Shown one piece after another: positions 1 to 12,762 of a DNA stretch of 64,000 nt. Position numbers and translations under genes: made by a program. The DNA is from G963665545 sp963665545 (GTDB lineage: Bacteria > Pseudomonadota > Gammaproteobacteria > Xanthomonadales > SZUA-36): positions 124,001 to 188,000 of the forward strand of contig CAXXKZ010000013.1 in NCBI GenBank assembly GCA_963665545.2, read 5' to 3'. Within the stretch, counting starts at the first letter, position 1, and each line of letters begins with the position of its first letter. A model generated the notes under the pieces. The model saw only the letters and a list, made by a program, of their open reading frames with translations, did not search any database and was not told the DNA's origin.

Positions 1-1703
1 ACGTCAACCACCGGATAACCGGCGATCACGCCATTGGCGGTCTGTTCCGTGATGCCCTTGTTCACCGAATTGATATATTCGCGAGGTACGACACCACCGA
101 CAATGTTGTTTTCGAACTCGTAGCCAGAACCCTTTTCGGTCGGCTCAAGGCGAATCTTGACGTGACCGTACTGGCCGCGACCGCCCGTCTGCTTGACAAA
201 CTTGCCCTCTGCCTCGACTGCCTTTCGCACCGTCTCGCGATAGGCAACCTGGGGCTTGCCGATGTTGGCTTCGACTTTGAATTCGCGCTTCATTCGGTCG
301 ACGATGATATCCAGGTGCAACTCACCCATACCGGCGATGATGGTCTGGCCGGATTCTTCGTCGGTCGATACCCTGAATGATGGGTCTTCCTGCGCCAGCT
401 TGCTCAGTGCGACGCCCATTTTTTCCTGATCCGCCTTGGTCTTTGGCTCTACAGCCACCGATATAACCGGATCGGGGAAGTCCATGCGCTCCAGCGTAAT
501 GACCTCTTTGAGGTCACTCAATGTGTCACCTGTCGTCACGTCCTTGAGCCCGACAGCCGCGGCGATATCGCCCGCCAGCACTTCCTTGATCTCTTCTCGG
601 GAATTGGCGTGCATCTGCAGCAGGCGCCCGACGCGTTCTTTCTTACCCTTGCCCGAGTTGTAGACGGTGTCACCCGATTTGAGCGCGCCAGAATAGACTC
701 GGAAAAAAGTCAGCGAACCCACGTAGGGATCGGTTGCAATTTTGAAAGCCAACGCTGCAAAGGGCTCGTCATCCGAACTCTTGCGCTCAATTTCGGCGTC
801 GTCCAAGTCGATGCCTTTGATCGATGGCACGTCAACTGGTGAGGGCATGAGTTCGATGACCTTGTCCAGTAATGCCTGCACACCCTTGTTCTTGAATGCG
901 GTACCGCACATGCATGGCACGATGTCGTTTGACAGCGTACCCAGACGCAGGCCTTCGATGATTTGGGCTTCGGAGAGTTCACCCGATTCCAGGTAGGTCT
1001 CCATCAACTCCTCAGAAGCTTCGGCCGCGGACTCGACCATGAATTCACGGGCCGCCTGGGCATCGGCAAGCAAAGCCTCAGGAATGTCCCGCGCTTCGTA
1101 CTGCGTGCCCTGATTTTCCACATCCCAGTAGATGGCCTTCATCTGAGTCAGGTCGATGACGCCTTCGAAATTCTCTTCCACGCCAATCGGCAACTGGATC
1201 GGCACCGGGCGGGCACCCAGGCGATCCTTGATCTGCTTAACCACGCTCAAGAAATCAGCCCCGATACGGTCCATCTTGTTGACGAACGCAATTCGCGGAA
1301 CATTGTAACGGGTGGCCTGACGCCAAACGGTCTCTGACTGCGGCTGAACGCCGCCCACAGCACAGAATACTGCAACAGTTCCATCGAGCACGCGCAACGA
1401 GCGCTCAACTTCGATCGTGAAGTCGACGTGGCCCGGGGTGTCAATAATATTGATGCGGTGCTCGGGAAATTGCTGATCCATCCCGCTCCAGAAACAGGTG
1501 GTGGCAGCCGACGTAATCGTAATGCCGCGTTCCTGCTCCTGCTCCATCCAATCCATGGTCGCATTGCCATCGTGCACTTCGCCAATCTTGTGCGACACGC
1601 CTGTATAAAACAGGATGCGTTCCGTGGTCGTCGTCTTGCCGGCATCAATATGAGCCATGATGCCGATGTTCCGATACCGCTCAATGGGCGTCTTGCGTGC
1701 CAT
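1..1703 (-). CDS. fusA: Elongation factor G (partial, C-terminus outside window)
   Basis: EF-G, the GTPase that drives tRNA-mRNA translocation on the ribosome and helps recycle ribosomes. About 567 residues are visible; the last ~130 (domain V and part of IV) lie beyond the left edge. The P-loop AHIDAGKT is at residues 17-24, followed by the switch II DTPGH and the NKMD specificity motif. The ATG at 1703 has a GAGGT Shine-Dalgarno 8 bases upstream. It follows rpsG by 42 bases as last visible gene of the rpsL-rpsG-fusA (str) group and is presumably cotranscribed with it. Confidence 0.97.
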   Translation of the reverse strand, partial: MARKTPIERYRNIGIMAHIDAGKTTTTERILFYTGVSHKIGEVHDGNATMDWMEQEQERGITITSAATTCFWSGMDQQFPEHRINIIDTPGHVDFTIEVERSLRVLDGTVAVFCAVGGVQPQSETVWRQATRYNVPRIAFVNKMDRIGADFLSVVKQIKDRLGARPVPIQLPIGVEENFEGVIDLTQMKAIYWDVENQGTQYEARDIPEALLADAQAAREFMVESAAEASEELMETYLESGELSEAQIIEGLRLGTLSNDIVPCMCGTAFKNKGVQALLDKVIELMPSPVDVPSIKGIDLDDAEIERKSSDDEPFAALAFKIATDPYVGSLTFFRVYSGALKSGDTVYNSGKGKKERVGRLLQMHANSREEIKEVLAGDIAAAVGLKDVTTGDTLSDLKEVITLERMDFPDPVISVAVEPKTKADQEKMGVALSKLAQEDPSFRVSTDEESGQTIIAGMGELHLDIIVDRMKREFKVEANIGKPQVAYRETVRKAVEAEGKFVKQTGGRGQYGHVKIRLEPTEKGSGYEFENNIVGGVVPREYINSVNKGITEQTANGVIAGYPVVD

Positions 1704-1745
1704 TGGTGTTACCTCAAAGTCTCTTTGCTATTTTACTTGCGATGA

Positions 1746-2219
1746 CTACCATCGGTAGTGAGCGAAAGCCCTGTTGGCTTCGGCCATTCGATGGGTGTCT
1801 TCACGTTTTTTCACTGCGGCGCCGCGCTGTTCAACCGCATCGAGCAGTTCGCCGGCCAGCCGGTTCGGCATATTTTTTTCGCCCCGCTTGCGCGCGGCTT
1901 CAATTATCCAGCGCATTGCCAATGTCTGGCGGCGCTTCGGGCGCACTTCAACAGGAACCTGGTAGGTCGCGCCACCGACGCGGCGGGATTTCACCTCGAC
2001 TGATGGACTGACGTGTTCAAGCGCCTTTTCAACCAACTCAACGGGCGGAGCGGAAGCATTCTCGGCGCTGATCGTTTCAATCGCGCCGTAGACGATTCGT
2101 TCGGCCACTGACTTTTTGCCACTGTGCATCACGATATTGATGAAGCGGGTAATCATCTCACTGCCAAACTTGGGGTCCGGCAAAATTTCGCGCGTAAAAT
2201 TGGAATGCTTTCTCGACAT
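1746..2219 (-). CDS. rpsG: 30S ribosomal protein S7
   Basis: S7, 157 residues, the primary 16S rRNA-binding protein that nucleates assembly of the small-subunit head. It begins MSRKHSN and has the family's REILPDPKFGSE segment near the N-terminus. A TTG four codons further upstream is possible, but the ATG at 2219 has a GGAAAGGA ribosome site at good spacing and gives the standard length. It lies between rpsL and fusA. S7 is the usual translational autoregulator of the str operon in E. coli; the binding site was not identified here. Confidence 0.97.
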   Translation of the reverse strand: MSRKHSNFTREILPDPKFGSEMITRFINIVMHSGKKSVAERIVYGAIETISAENASAPPVELVEKALEHVSPSVEVKSRRVGGATYQVPVEVRPKRRQTLAMRWIIEAARKRGEKNMPNRLAGELLDAVEQRGAAVKKREDTHRMAEANRAFAHYRW

Positions 2220-2272
2220 TGTCCTTTCCAAATATCCTTTAATTTAAATAGTGTGCAAGGCGCCAATCAGGA

Positions 2273-2647
2273 TCAGCTGCGAGGCCGTTTGGCACCGTAC
2301 TTGGAACGGCCCTGGCGGCGATCAGACACACCTGAAGTATCGAGGCTGCCACGAACCGTGTGATAGCGAACGCCCGGCAAATCCTTGACACGCCCACCCC
2401 TGATCAGAACCACACTGTGTTCCTGAAGGTTGTGCCCTTCGCCACCAATGTAGCTTGTTACTTCGTAGCCATTGGTCAGCTTCACACGTGCGACTTTACG
2501 CAACGCAGAATTGGGCTTCTTGGGCGTGGTGGTATATACACGGGTACATACGCCTCGCTTTTGCGGGCAGCCTTCCAGCGCAGGCACATTGCTCTTGTAG
2601 AGCTTGGGTTTGCGCGGCTTGCGTACCAGTTGATTAATAGTTGCCAT
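2273..2647 (-). CDS. rpsL: 30S ribosomal protein S12
   Basis: S12, 124 residues, exactly the usual length; it sits at the decoding centre and controls accuracy. The conserved PNSALRK segment and the VKDLPGVRYH loop are present. Lysines are found at positions 43 and 88, the sites whose substitution gives streptomycin resistance, so the sequence predicts a drug-sensitive ribosome. The frame is open far upstream, but MATINQ at 2647 is the family start. It is first gene of the str group, 260 bases downstream of a strong promoter. Confidence 0.98.
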   Translation of the reverse strand: MATINQLVRKPRKPKLYKSNVPALEGCPQKRGVCTRVYTTTPKKPNSALRKVARVKLTNGYEVTSYIGGEGHNLQEHSVVLIRGGRVKDLPGVRYHTVRGSLDTSGVSDRRQGRSKYGAKRPRS

Positions 2648-2995
2648 AGTTCTCTCAGGTCTGTCCCTGTTTCGCCCCAATAGCACACCAAGGGCCTTTA
2701 TATCGTGCAAATTAAAAGGCAGACGGGATCCGCCCCGGCTACCAATGGCCAATCTTGCATATTTCTCTTTATATGCCAAACGCCCAACCCCGGTTGTGTT
2801 GCCCGGGACTGGGCGCCGTTTGGTCCGACCCACGCGTCGGCGACATCGGCTCTCCGTAGCGGTCTTTTTACCGTACGGCCCTCGTTGTTCGAGGGTTTCT
2901 ACTAGTTAGCCGAGCAATTATACGAGAGTATGTGCCCCCTGACAAGCCCTGAACATTAATCGAGCGCAGGCGCAAGAAGGCAAACGAGACTCCTC
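2648..2995 (-). other. rpoC-rpsL intergenic region / str leader
   Basis: 348 bases without a gene. Reading leftward it holds the promoter at 2917-2945 and then a leader of about 260 bases before rpsL. A hairpin with 6-bp arms (CCCTCG/CGAGGG, loop of 5) at 2879-2895 lies just after the predicted transcription start. It is followed by the palindrome CCGTACGG and has no T-run on the minus strand, so it does not look like a terminator. No terminator for rpoC is visible, so read-through from rpoBC into rpsL is likely. Confidence 0.6.
2917..2945 (-). promoter_or_regulatory. Sigma-70 promoter for rpsL-rpsG-fusA
   Basis: On the minus strand TTGTCA (2945-2940) is separated by exactly 17 bases from a perfect TATAAT (2922-2917). 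The bases after the -10 box are GC-rich (TGCTCGGC), the discriminator type associated with ppGpp/DksA control of ribosomal operons. Transcription would start near 2910. Confidence 0.8.
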
Positions 2996-5900
2996 TTATG
3001 CCTCCTTCTCCTTCTCCTTCTCCTTCTCCTCCACCATATCCAGGCCGGCAAGTTCTTCCGCTGCCACGGCAGCGGCCAGAGCAGCCAGATCGAAGTCATG
3101 CTCTTCTTCGGTCTTGCGCTGGTTATGGTAGGCCATGCCGGTTCCCGCCGGAATCAGTCGGCCGACGATCACATTCTCCTTCAGACCCCGCAAGTGATCG
3201 GTGGTACCGCGCACTGCTGCTTCGGTGAGAACGCGTGTGGTCTCCTGGAAGGAGGCGGCGGAAATAAACGACTCAGTCGCGAGCGAAGCCTTGGTAATGC
3301 CCAACAGGATTCGGTGATAGGTGGCCGGTCTGCCGTTTTTCTCCTTGTCGATGGCTGCGTTTTCTTCACGTACACGAACCAGATCAAGCTGATCACCGCG
3401 CAACAGGTGGGTGTCAGCAGGGTCAGAGATTTCGACCTTGCGCAACATTTGCCTGACGATGACCTCAATGTGCTTGTCATTGATTTTAACGCCCTGCAAA
3501 CGGTAGACGTCCTGAATCTCCTTGACCAGGTAGTCATTCAAGGCTTCAACACCCAGCAGACGGAGAATATCGTGTGGATTCGGCTCGCCATCAACGACAG
3601 TTTCGCCCTTCTCCACATGCTCACCCTCGAACACAATCACGTGACGCCATTTGGGAATCAGTTCTTCATGGGTTTCACCATCGTCCATCGAGATCACCAA
3701 GCGCTGCTTGCCCTTGGTGTCCTTACCGAAACTGACGATGCCGGAAACCTCAGCCAGAATTGACGGCTCCTTGGGCTTGCGCGCCTCAAATAAATCCGCC
3801 ACTCGAGGCAGACCACCCGTAATATCTCGAGTCGCTGACTTTTCCTGAGGAATTCTCGCTATAACATCACCGACCTTCACTTGCTGAGCGTCCCTTATCT
3901 GTACGATGGAACCGGCCTGCAGAAAGTAATGGGCGGGAATTTCTGTGCCTGCAAGGCACAGTTCCTTGCCCTTCTTGTCAACCAGGCTAATCATCAGACG
4001 CAAGTCCTTGCCGGCGCTACCTCTCTGCTTGGGGTCGGTGACCACCAGGCTGGTCAGACCGGTGATGTCATCCACTTCTTTATTGACGGTCACACCATCA
4101 GTAAATTCATGGAATTGAACCTTTCCGGCAACCTCCGTCACGATCGGGTGTGTATGCGGATCCCAGTTTGCGACCACGTCACCCGCCTCAACTACGGCGT
4201 CATCGCCTGCAGAAATGATGGCGCCATAAGGCACCTTGTAACGTTCCCGTTCGCGGCCATGTTCATCGATGACCGACAATTCACAAGACCGCGATACCGC
4301 GACCAGTTTGCCATGGGCATTCTCAACTGACTTGACGTTATGCAATCGAATTGAACCGCTGGACTTGACCTGAATGTGGTCAACCGCAGCCGCTCTGGAT
4401 GCCGCACCACCGATGTGAAATGTACGCATCGTCAGCTGCGTTCCCGGCTCGCCAATTGACTGGGCGGCAATTACACCAACTGCTTCGCCAATGTTCACAC
4501 GCTCGCCGCGGGCAAGATCGCGCCCGTAACAGGTCGCACAAACACCATGACGGGTCTCACAGGTGATTGTGGAGCGCACCGTAATCTGGTCGACGCCAGC
4601 ATCTTCCAGCGTTTCAACCCACTGCTCATCCAAAAGCGTATTGCGCTCGCACAGCACTTCGTCGGTACCCGGTACGTGTATATCTATGGCTACTGTGCGG
4701 CCCAAAACGCGTTCAGACAGCGATTCCACCACGTCACCACCTTCAACGATGGGCTGCATGACAACCCCTGCCTCGGTGCGGCACTCAACCTCGGTAATGA
4801 CCAGATCCTGGGCGACATCGACCAGGCGGCGGGTCAGGTAACCAGAATTGGCAGTTTTCAATGCCGTATCCGCCAAGCCTTTGCGCGCGCCGTGCGTCGA
4901 AATAAAGTATTGCATCACGTCCAGACCTTCACGGAAATTTGTTGTGATGGGCGTTTCAATGATGGAACCATCAGGCTTGGCCATCAAGCCTCGCATGCCC
5001 GCCAATTGACGTATCTGGGCAGCTGAGCCTCTGGCGCCGGAATCCGCCATGATGAAAATGGAGTTCATGGAATCCTGTTCTATCTTGTTACCGTCAGCGT
5101 CCTTGACGATGGTTTTACCCAAACGATCCATCATCGCCCGCGCGACTTGCTCGTTGGTACGCGACCAGATGTCAACAACCTTGTTGTAGCGTTCTCCGGA
5201 CGTCACCAGACCAGAGGCGTATTGTTCCTGAATCGCCACAACTTCGGCGTCTGCGGACAACAGGATCCCCTTCTTCTCATCTGGAATCATGAGGTCATCG
5301 ATGCCGATGGAAACACCCGCCACAGTGGCGTAATGAAAACCTGTGTACATCAGCTTGTCAGCGAACACAACGCTCTTCTTCAGACCAAGACGCCGATAGC
5401 AGGAATTGATCAGCCCGGAGATCTCGCGCTTCTTGAGCGTGGTGTTGAGCAAGTGAAATGGCATGCCATTGGGCCTGATTACTGCCAGCAAGGCCCGGCC
5501 TACCGTGGTTTCCACGAGGCTTGTTTCATGTCGTTCCTCACCATGTTCGGAAATGATGATTTCATCGATACGAACCCTGATGCTGGCATGAAGCTCCACG
5601 GCCTTGTTCTCGTATGCACGGTGGACCTCGTCGGTATCACTGAATATCATGCCCTGGCCCTTGGCGGATTCCAGCCGCCGGGTCATGTAATACAGACCCA
5701 GAACGACATCCTGGGTCGGCACAATGATAGGTTCTCCGTTGGCTGGAGAGAGGATGTTGTTGGTAGACATCATCAGTGCGCGTGCTTCGAGTTGGGCCTC
5801 GACTGACAGCGGCACATGCACAGCCATCTGGTCTCCGTCAAAATCGGCGTTGAAGGCGGTGCAAACCAGCGGATGCAACTGAATGGCTTTGCCTTCAATC

Positions 5901-7222
5901 AGGACCGGCTCGAAGGCCTGGATCCCCAAACGATGCAGGGTCGGTGCACGATTCAGCATCACCGGATGTTCACGAATGACTTCGGAAAGAATATCCCAGA
6001 CTTCGGCCTTTTCCGCTTCAACCAGCTTTTTCGCAGCCTTAATGGTCGCCGCCATGCCACGGCGTTGTAACTTACTGAAAATAAAAGGCTTGAACAGCTC
6101 CAGTGCCATTTTCTTCGGCAGGCCACACTCGTGAAGTCTGAGCGTCGGTCCCACAACGATGACCGAGCGCCCGGAATAGTCAACTCGTTTGCCCAGCAGG
6201 TTCTGCCTGAAGCGGCCCTGCTTGCCCTTGATCATGTCGGCCAGCGATTTCAGTGGCCGCTTATTGGTCCCGGTAATTGCCCGGCCACGGCGACCGTTAT
6301 CCAGTAACGCATCAACCGCCTCTTGCAACATGCGCTTTTCATTGCGAACAATGATGTCAGGCGCATTCAGTTCCAGCAGTCGCTTGAGTCGGTTGTTGCG
6401 GTTGATGGCCCGGCGGTATAGATCATTCAAATCGGAGGTGGCAAATCGACCGCCATCCAGCGGAACCAGGGGTCGCAGGTCAGGTGGAAGCACCGGCAAT
6501 ACGGTCATGATCATGTATTCCGGACGATTGCCCGACGCAATGAATGCTTCAACCAGCTTGACCCGCTTGCTCAGTCTTTTGAGCTTGGTCTCTGATCGAG
6601 TGGCGCCAATGTCCTCACGCAATTGCACGACCTGTTCTTTGAGGTCAATGGTGTGCAGCAACTCGTAAATAGCCTCTGCGCCCATCTTGGCAACAAATTC
6701 ATCACCCCATTCTTCGACGGTGTCGAGATACTGCTCATCGGTCAGAAGCTGGCCACGCTCGAGGGTGGTCATGCCCGCGTCAAGGATCACGTAAGATTCG
6801 AAGTACAAAATGCGCTCAATATCCCGCAGCGTCATGTCCAGCATCAAGCCAATGCGCGAAGGCAGCGACTTGAGGAACCAGATGTGCGCGACTGGACTGG
6901 CCAGTTCAATGTGTGCCATACGCTCACGCCGCACTTTGGTCAGGGTGACTTCAGTGCCACATTTTTCGCAGACCACGCCGCGGTGTTTCATTCGCTTGTA
7001 CTTACCGCACAGGCACTCATAGTCTTTTGTCGGCCCGAAAATAGCCGCGCAGAACAGGCCATCTCGCTCGGGTTTGAAGGTCCGGTAATTAATCGTTTCG
7101 GGCTTTTTAACTTCACCGAATGACCACGAACGAATCAGATCTGGTGGCGCCAGCCCAATACGAATGGCGTCGAATTCAAGCGGTTGGCGTTGCTTGCCGT
7201 AGAGATTGAGTAGGTCTCTCAT
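2996..7222 (-). CDS. rpoC: DNA-directed RNA polymerase subunit beta'
   Basis: Beta' subunit, 1408 residues, which with beta forms the catalytic cleft of RNA polymerase. The N-terminal zinc-binding cysteines (CLCGKYK...CEKC), the magnesium-binding NADFDGD loop near residue 460 and the second zinc site (CETRHGVCATC) are all present. The ATG at 7222 lies 9 bases after AAGGAGG; a TTG two codons upstream would be too close to it. The C-terminus ends in a charged EEKEKEKEKEA tail encoded by a hexanucleotide repeat at about 3002-3030. It starts 14 bases after rpoB. Confidence 0.98.
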   Translation of the reverse strand: MRDLLNLYGKQRQPLEFDAIRIGLAPPDLIRSWSFGEVKKPETINYRTFKPERDGLFCAAIFGPTKDYECLCGKYKRMKHRGVVCEKCGTEVTLTKVRRERMAHIELASPVAHIWFLKSLPSRIGLMLDMTLRDIERILYFESYVILDAGMTTLERGQLLTDEQYLDTVEEWGDEFVAKMGAEAIYELLHTIDLKEQVVQLREDIGATRSETKLKRLSKRVKLVEAFIASGNRPEYMIMTVLPVLPPDLRPLVPLDGGRFATSDLNDLYRRAINRNNRLKRLLELNAPDIIVRNEKRMLQEAVDALLDNGRRGRAITGTNKRPLKSLADMIKGKQGRFRQNLLGKRVDYSGRSVIVVGPTLRLHECGLPKKMALELFKPFIFSKLQRRGMAATIKAAKKLVEAEKAEVWDILSEVIREHPVMLNRAPTLHRLGIQAFEPVLIEGKAIQLHPLVCTAFNADFDGDQMAVHVPLSVEAQLEARALMMSTNNILSPANGEPIIVPTQDVVLGLYYMTRRLESAKGQGMIFSDTDEVHRAYENKAVELHASIRVRIDEIIISEHGEERHETSLVETTVGRALLAVIRPNGMPFHLLNTTLKKREISGLINSCYRRLGLKKSVVFADKLMYTGFHYATVAGVSIGIDDLMIPDEKKGILLSADAEVVAIQEQYASGLVTSGERYNKVVDIWSRTNEQVARAMMDRLGKTIVKDADGNKIEQDSMNSIFIMADSGARGSAAQIRQLAGMRGLMAKPDGSIIETPITTNFREGLDVMQYFISTHGARKGLADTALKTANSGYLTRRLVDVAQDLVITEVECRTEAGVVMQPIVEGGDVVESLSERVLGRTVAIDIHVPGTDEVLCERNTLLDEQWVETLEDAGVDQITVRSTITCETRHGVCATCYGRDLARGERVNIGEAVGVIAAQSIGEPGTQLTMRTFHIGGAASRAAAVDHIQVKSSGSIRLHNVKSVENAHGKLVAVSRSCELSVIDEHGRERERYKVPYGAIISAGDDAVVEAGDVVANWDPHTHPIVTEVAGKVQFHEFTDGVTVNKEVDDITGLTSLVVTDPKQRGSAGKDLRLMISLVDKKGKELCLAGTEIPAHYFLQAGSIVQIRDAQQVKVGDVIARIPQEKSATRDITGGLPRVADLFEARKPKEPSILAEVSGIVSFGKDTKGKQRLVISMDDGETHEELIPKWRHVIVFEGEHVEKGETVVDGEPNPHDILRLLGVEALNDYLVKEIQDVYRLQGVKINDKHIEVIVRQMLRKVEISDPADTHLLRGDQLDLVRVREENAAIDKEKNGRPATYHRILLGITKASLATESFISAASFQETTRVLTEAAVRGTTDHLRGLKENVIVGRLIPAGTGMAYHNQRKTEEEHDFDLAALAAAVAAEELAGLDMVEEKEKEKEKEA

Positions 7223-7236
7223 TGCCAATTGCCTCC

Positions 7237-11322
<4,086 letters not shown>

Positions 11323-11427
11323 GTTCTCAATACGCCCCGTAGCGATAAACCAACAGCGATAAGCCCAACTGGCATACAGTATTGGCGATCAATTTTCGGC
11401 CACCATGCCCGTGAAGGCGTCTCGGCC

Positions 11428-11469
11428 ACCAAACAAACAGAAACAGGCCGGGGACCAGGGGCCCCAGCC
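11428..11469 (-). terminator. rplL-rpoB attenuator (partial terminator)
   Basis: On the minus strand an 8-bp stem (positions 11469-11462 pairing with 11453-11446, one G-U pair) with an 8-base loop is followed by a T-rich run (TGTTTCTGTTTGTTT). This is the position at which E. coli has a partial terminator that lowers rpoBC expression relative to the L7/L12 and L10 genes. Confidence 0.65.
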
Positions 11470-11504
11470 GATTACTGCTCAGCATCAAATTTGCGACAGC
11501 TGAT

Positions 11505-11885
11505 TTACTTGACCTCGACAGAAGCGCCGACTTCTTCGAGTTTCTTCGCAACTTCGTCTGCTTCATCTCTGCTCACACCTTCCTTGATATTGGCAGGTGC
11601 GCTTTCTACCAGGTCTTTGGCTTCTTTCAGACCCAGACCAGTGAGCTCGCGAACGATCTTGATCACCGGTACTTTCTGGGCGCCAAAAGAAGTCATTTGC
11701 ACATCGAATTCGGTCTGCTCTTCTGCAGCCGCAGTTTCCGCGCCTGCTGCAGGGCCCGCTGCAACTGCAACCGGGGCTGCTGCTGAAACGCCGAATTTTT
11801 CTTCCATTGCTTCGATGAGGTCAACAACCTCCATTACACTCATATTGGAAATGGTTTCCAGGATATCGTCTTTTGAAACGGCCAT
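11505..11885 (-). CDS. rplL: 50S ribosomal protein L7/L12
   Basis: L7/L12, 126 residues, the stalk protein present in several copies per ribosome that recruits and activates translational GTPases. It has an N-terminal dimerisation region, an Ala/Gly/Glu-rich hinge (about residues 35-58) and a C-terminal domain with KIVRELTGLGLKEAKDLVE. The ATG at 11885 has AAGGAG 8 bases upstream and gives the family start MAVSKDD. It is 54 bases after rplJ and is followed by the attenuator before rpoB. Confidence 0.98.
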   Translation of the reverse strand: MAVSKDDILETISNMSVMEVVDLIEAMEEKFGVSAAAPVAVAAGPAAGAETAAAEEQTEFDVQMTSFGAQKVPVIKIVRELTGLGLKEAKDLVESAPANIKEGVSRDEADEVAKKLEEVGASVEVK

Positions 11886-11939
11886 TTGTCGTCTCCTTGA
11901 TTGATGCAGGGGTTTATCCCCCACTGATACAGTTAAAGT

Positions 11940-12467
11940 TCAGGCAGCCTGCTTGGCGTCACGTACAGCTGCTAAGGTCCTGACGAGCTTGCCGTTGGGT
12001 TCGGACAAAGTCCTGACGAATTTCTCGACAGGTGCCTTCATCACACCCAACAGGATCGCAACAGCTTGGTCGTATGTCGGCATATTCGAAAGGCGTTCCA
12101 ATTCCGAAGCGTCATACAACTGGCCACTTATGGCCACCAGTTTTGCAATCAGCTTGTCGTGGTCTTTCGCATAGTCCCTGACCAGGCGCGCTGCCGCTCC
12201 GGGTTCGTCCATACTGAACGCGAACAGAAGTGGTCCTGTCAGCGAATCCTGCATGCACTCATAATCGGTACCTTCAACAGCCCTGCGTACCAGAGTGTTC
12301 TTGGCGACTTTGAGAAAAACCCCGTCTTCACGCGCCTTCACGCGCAAATCCGTCATCTCCTCAACCGTCAAGCCGCGATACTCTGCCGCCACGGCAGCCA
12401 ATGCGGTCTGAGCAACTTCCGCTACTTCCGCAACCACCGCTTTCTTTTGCTCCATACTGAGCGCCAT
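11940..12467 (-). CDS. rplJ: 50S ribosomal protein L10
   Basis: L10, 175 residues, anchors the L7/L12 dimers to 23S rRNA through its C-terminal helix. It begins MALSMEQKKAVVAEV and has the conserved VAKNTLVRRA segment. The ATG at 12467 follows AGGAGGT at 5 bases. A leader of about 295 bases carries the structured L10 leader motif, so L10(L7/L12) feedback on rplJL is expected. Confidence 0.97.
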   Translation of the reverse strand: MALSMEQKKAVVAEVAEVAQTALAAVAAEYRGLTVEEMTDLRVKAREDGVFLKVAKNTLVRRAVEGTDYECMQDSLTGPLLFAFSMDEPGAAARLVRDYAKDHDKLIAKLVAISGQLYDASELERLSNMPTYDQAVAILLGVMKAPVEKFVRTLSEPNGKLVRTLAAVRDAKQAA

Positions 12468-12762
12468 CGGTTACCTCCTGGAGTCTCATGGTCCAAAACA
12501 CGGACCTGTATTGACTCTACTTCAGTGGAGACTTGACCAGTCAAAGACACGAACGGTTTACTACCAAGACACCGTTTTTCATGTCTTTGAGTGGTCAGGG
12601 CTGCCACCATCTGCGCAGGCCATGTCCGGTCGCCCGGTCCACTCTTAAGCACTTCATCTCAAGGACGAAAATGCACCTGCGGTCTCTGACGGTCTATCTC
12701 CATTCGGAGCACAGCCCGTCCTCATCGCCTTACCCGGAAATATCTCCGGGCAGGGCAAATTC
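12468..12762 (-). other. rplA-rplJ intergenic region / rplJ leader
   Basis: 295 bases between rplA and rplJ. It contains the L10 leader structure (12604-12700) and, nearer rplJ, complementary segments around 12510-12600 (for example TCAAAGACA and TGTCTTTGA) that could form a second long hairpin. No clear sigma-70 promoter was found in it; the segment may be transcribed through from rplKA or from a weak promoter. Confidence 0.5.
12604..12700 (-). promoter_or_regulatory. L10 (rplJ) mRNA leader
   Basis: The minus strand reads GACCGTC...GAGACCGCAGG, about 60 bases of variable hairpins, then CCTGCGCAGATGGTG. The ends pair (CCGCAGG with CCTGCG; GACCGTC with GATGGT), with unpaired AGA-type internal-loop bases. 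This is the arrangement of the L10 leader, where the L10-(L7/L12) complex binds and represses rplJL translation. Assigned by recognising the conserved strands; no covariance search was possible. Confidence 0.65.

Noticed and set aside
3098..5806. Plus-strand open frames over 200 codons opposite rpoC
   Set aside because: Antisense of conserved beta' sequence; no ribosome sites or family motifs.
11327..11566. Small minus-strand open frame in the rplL-rpoB gap
   Set aside because: It runs across the end of rplL in another frame and the attenuator stem; no ribosome site.
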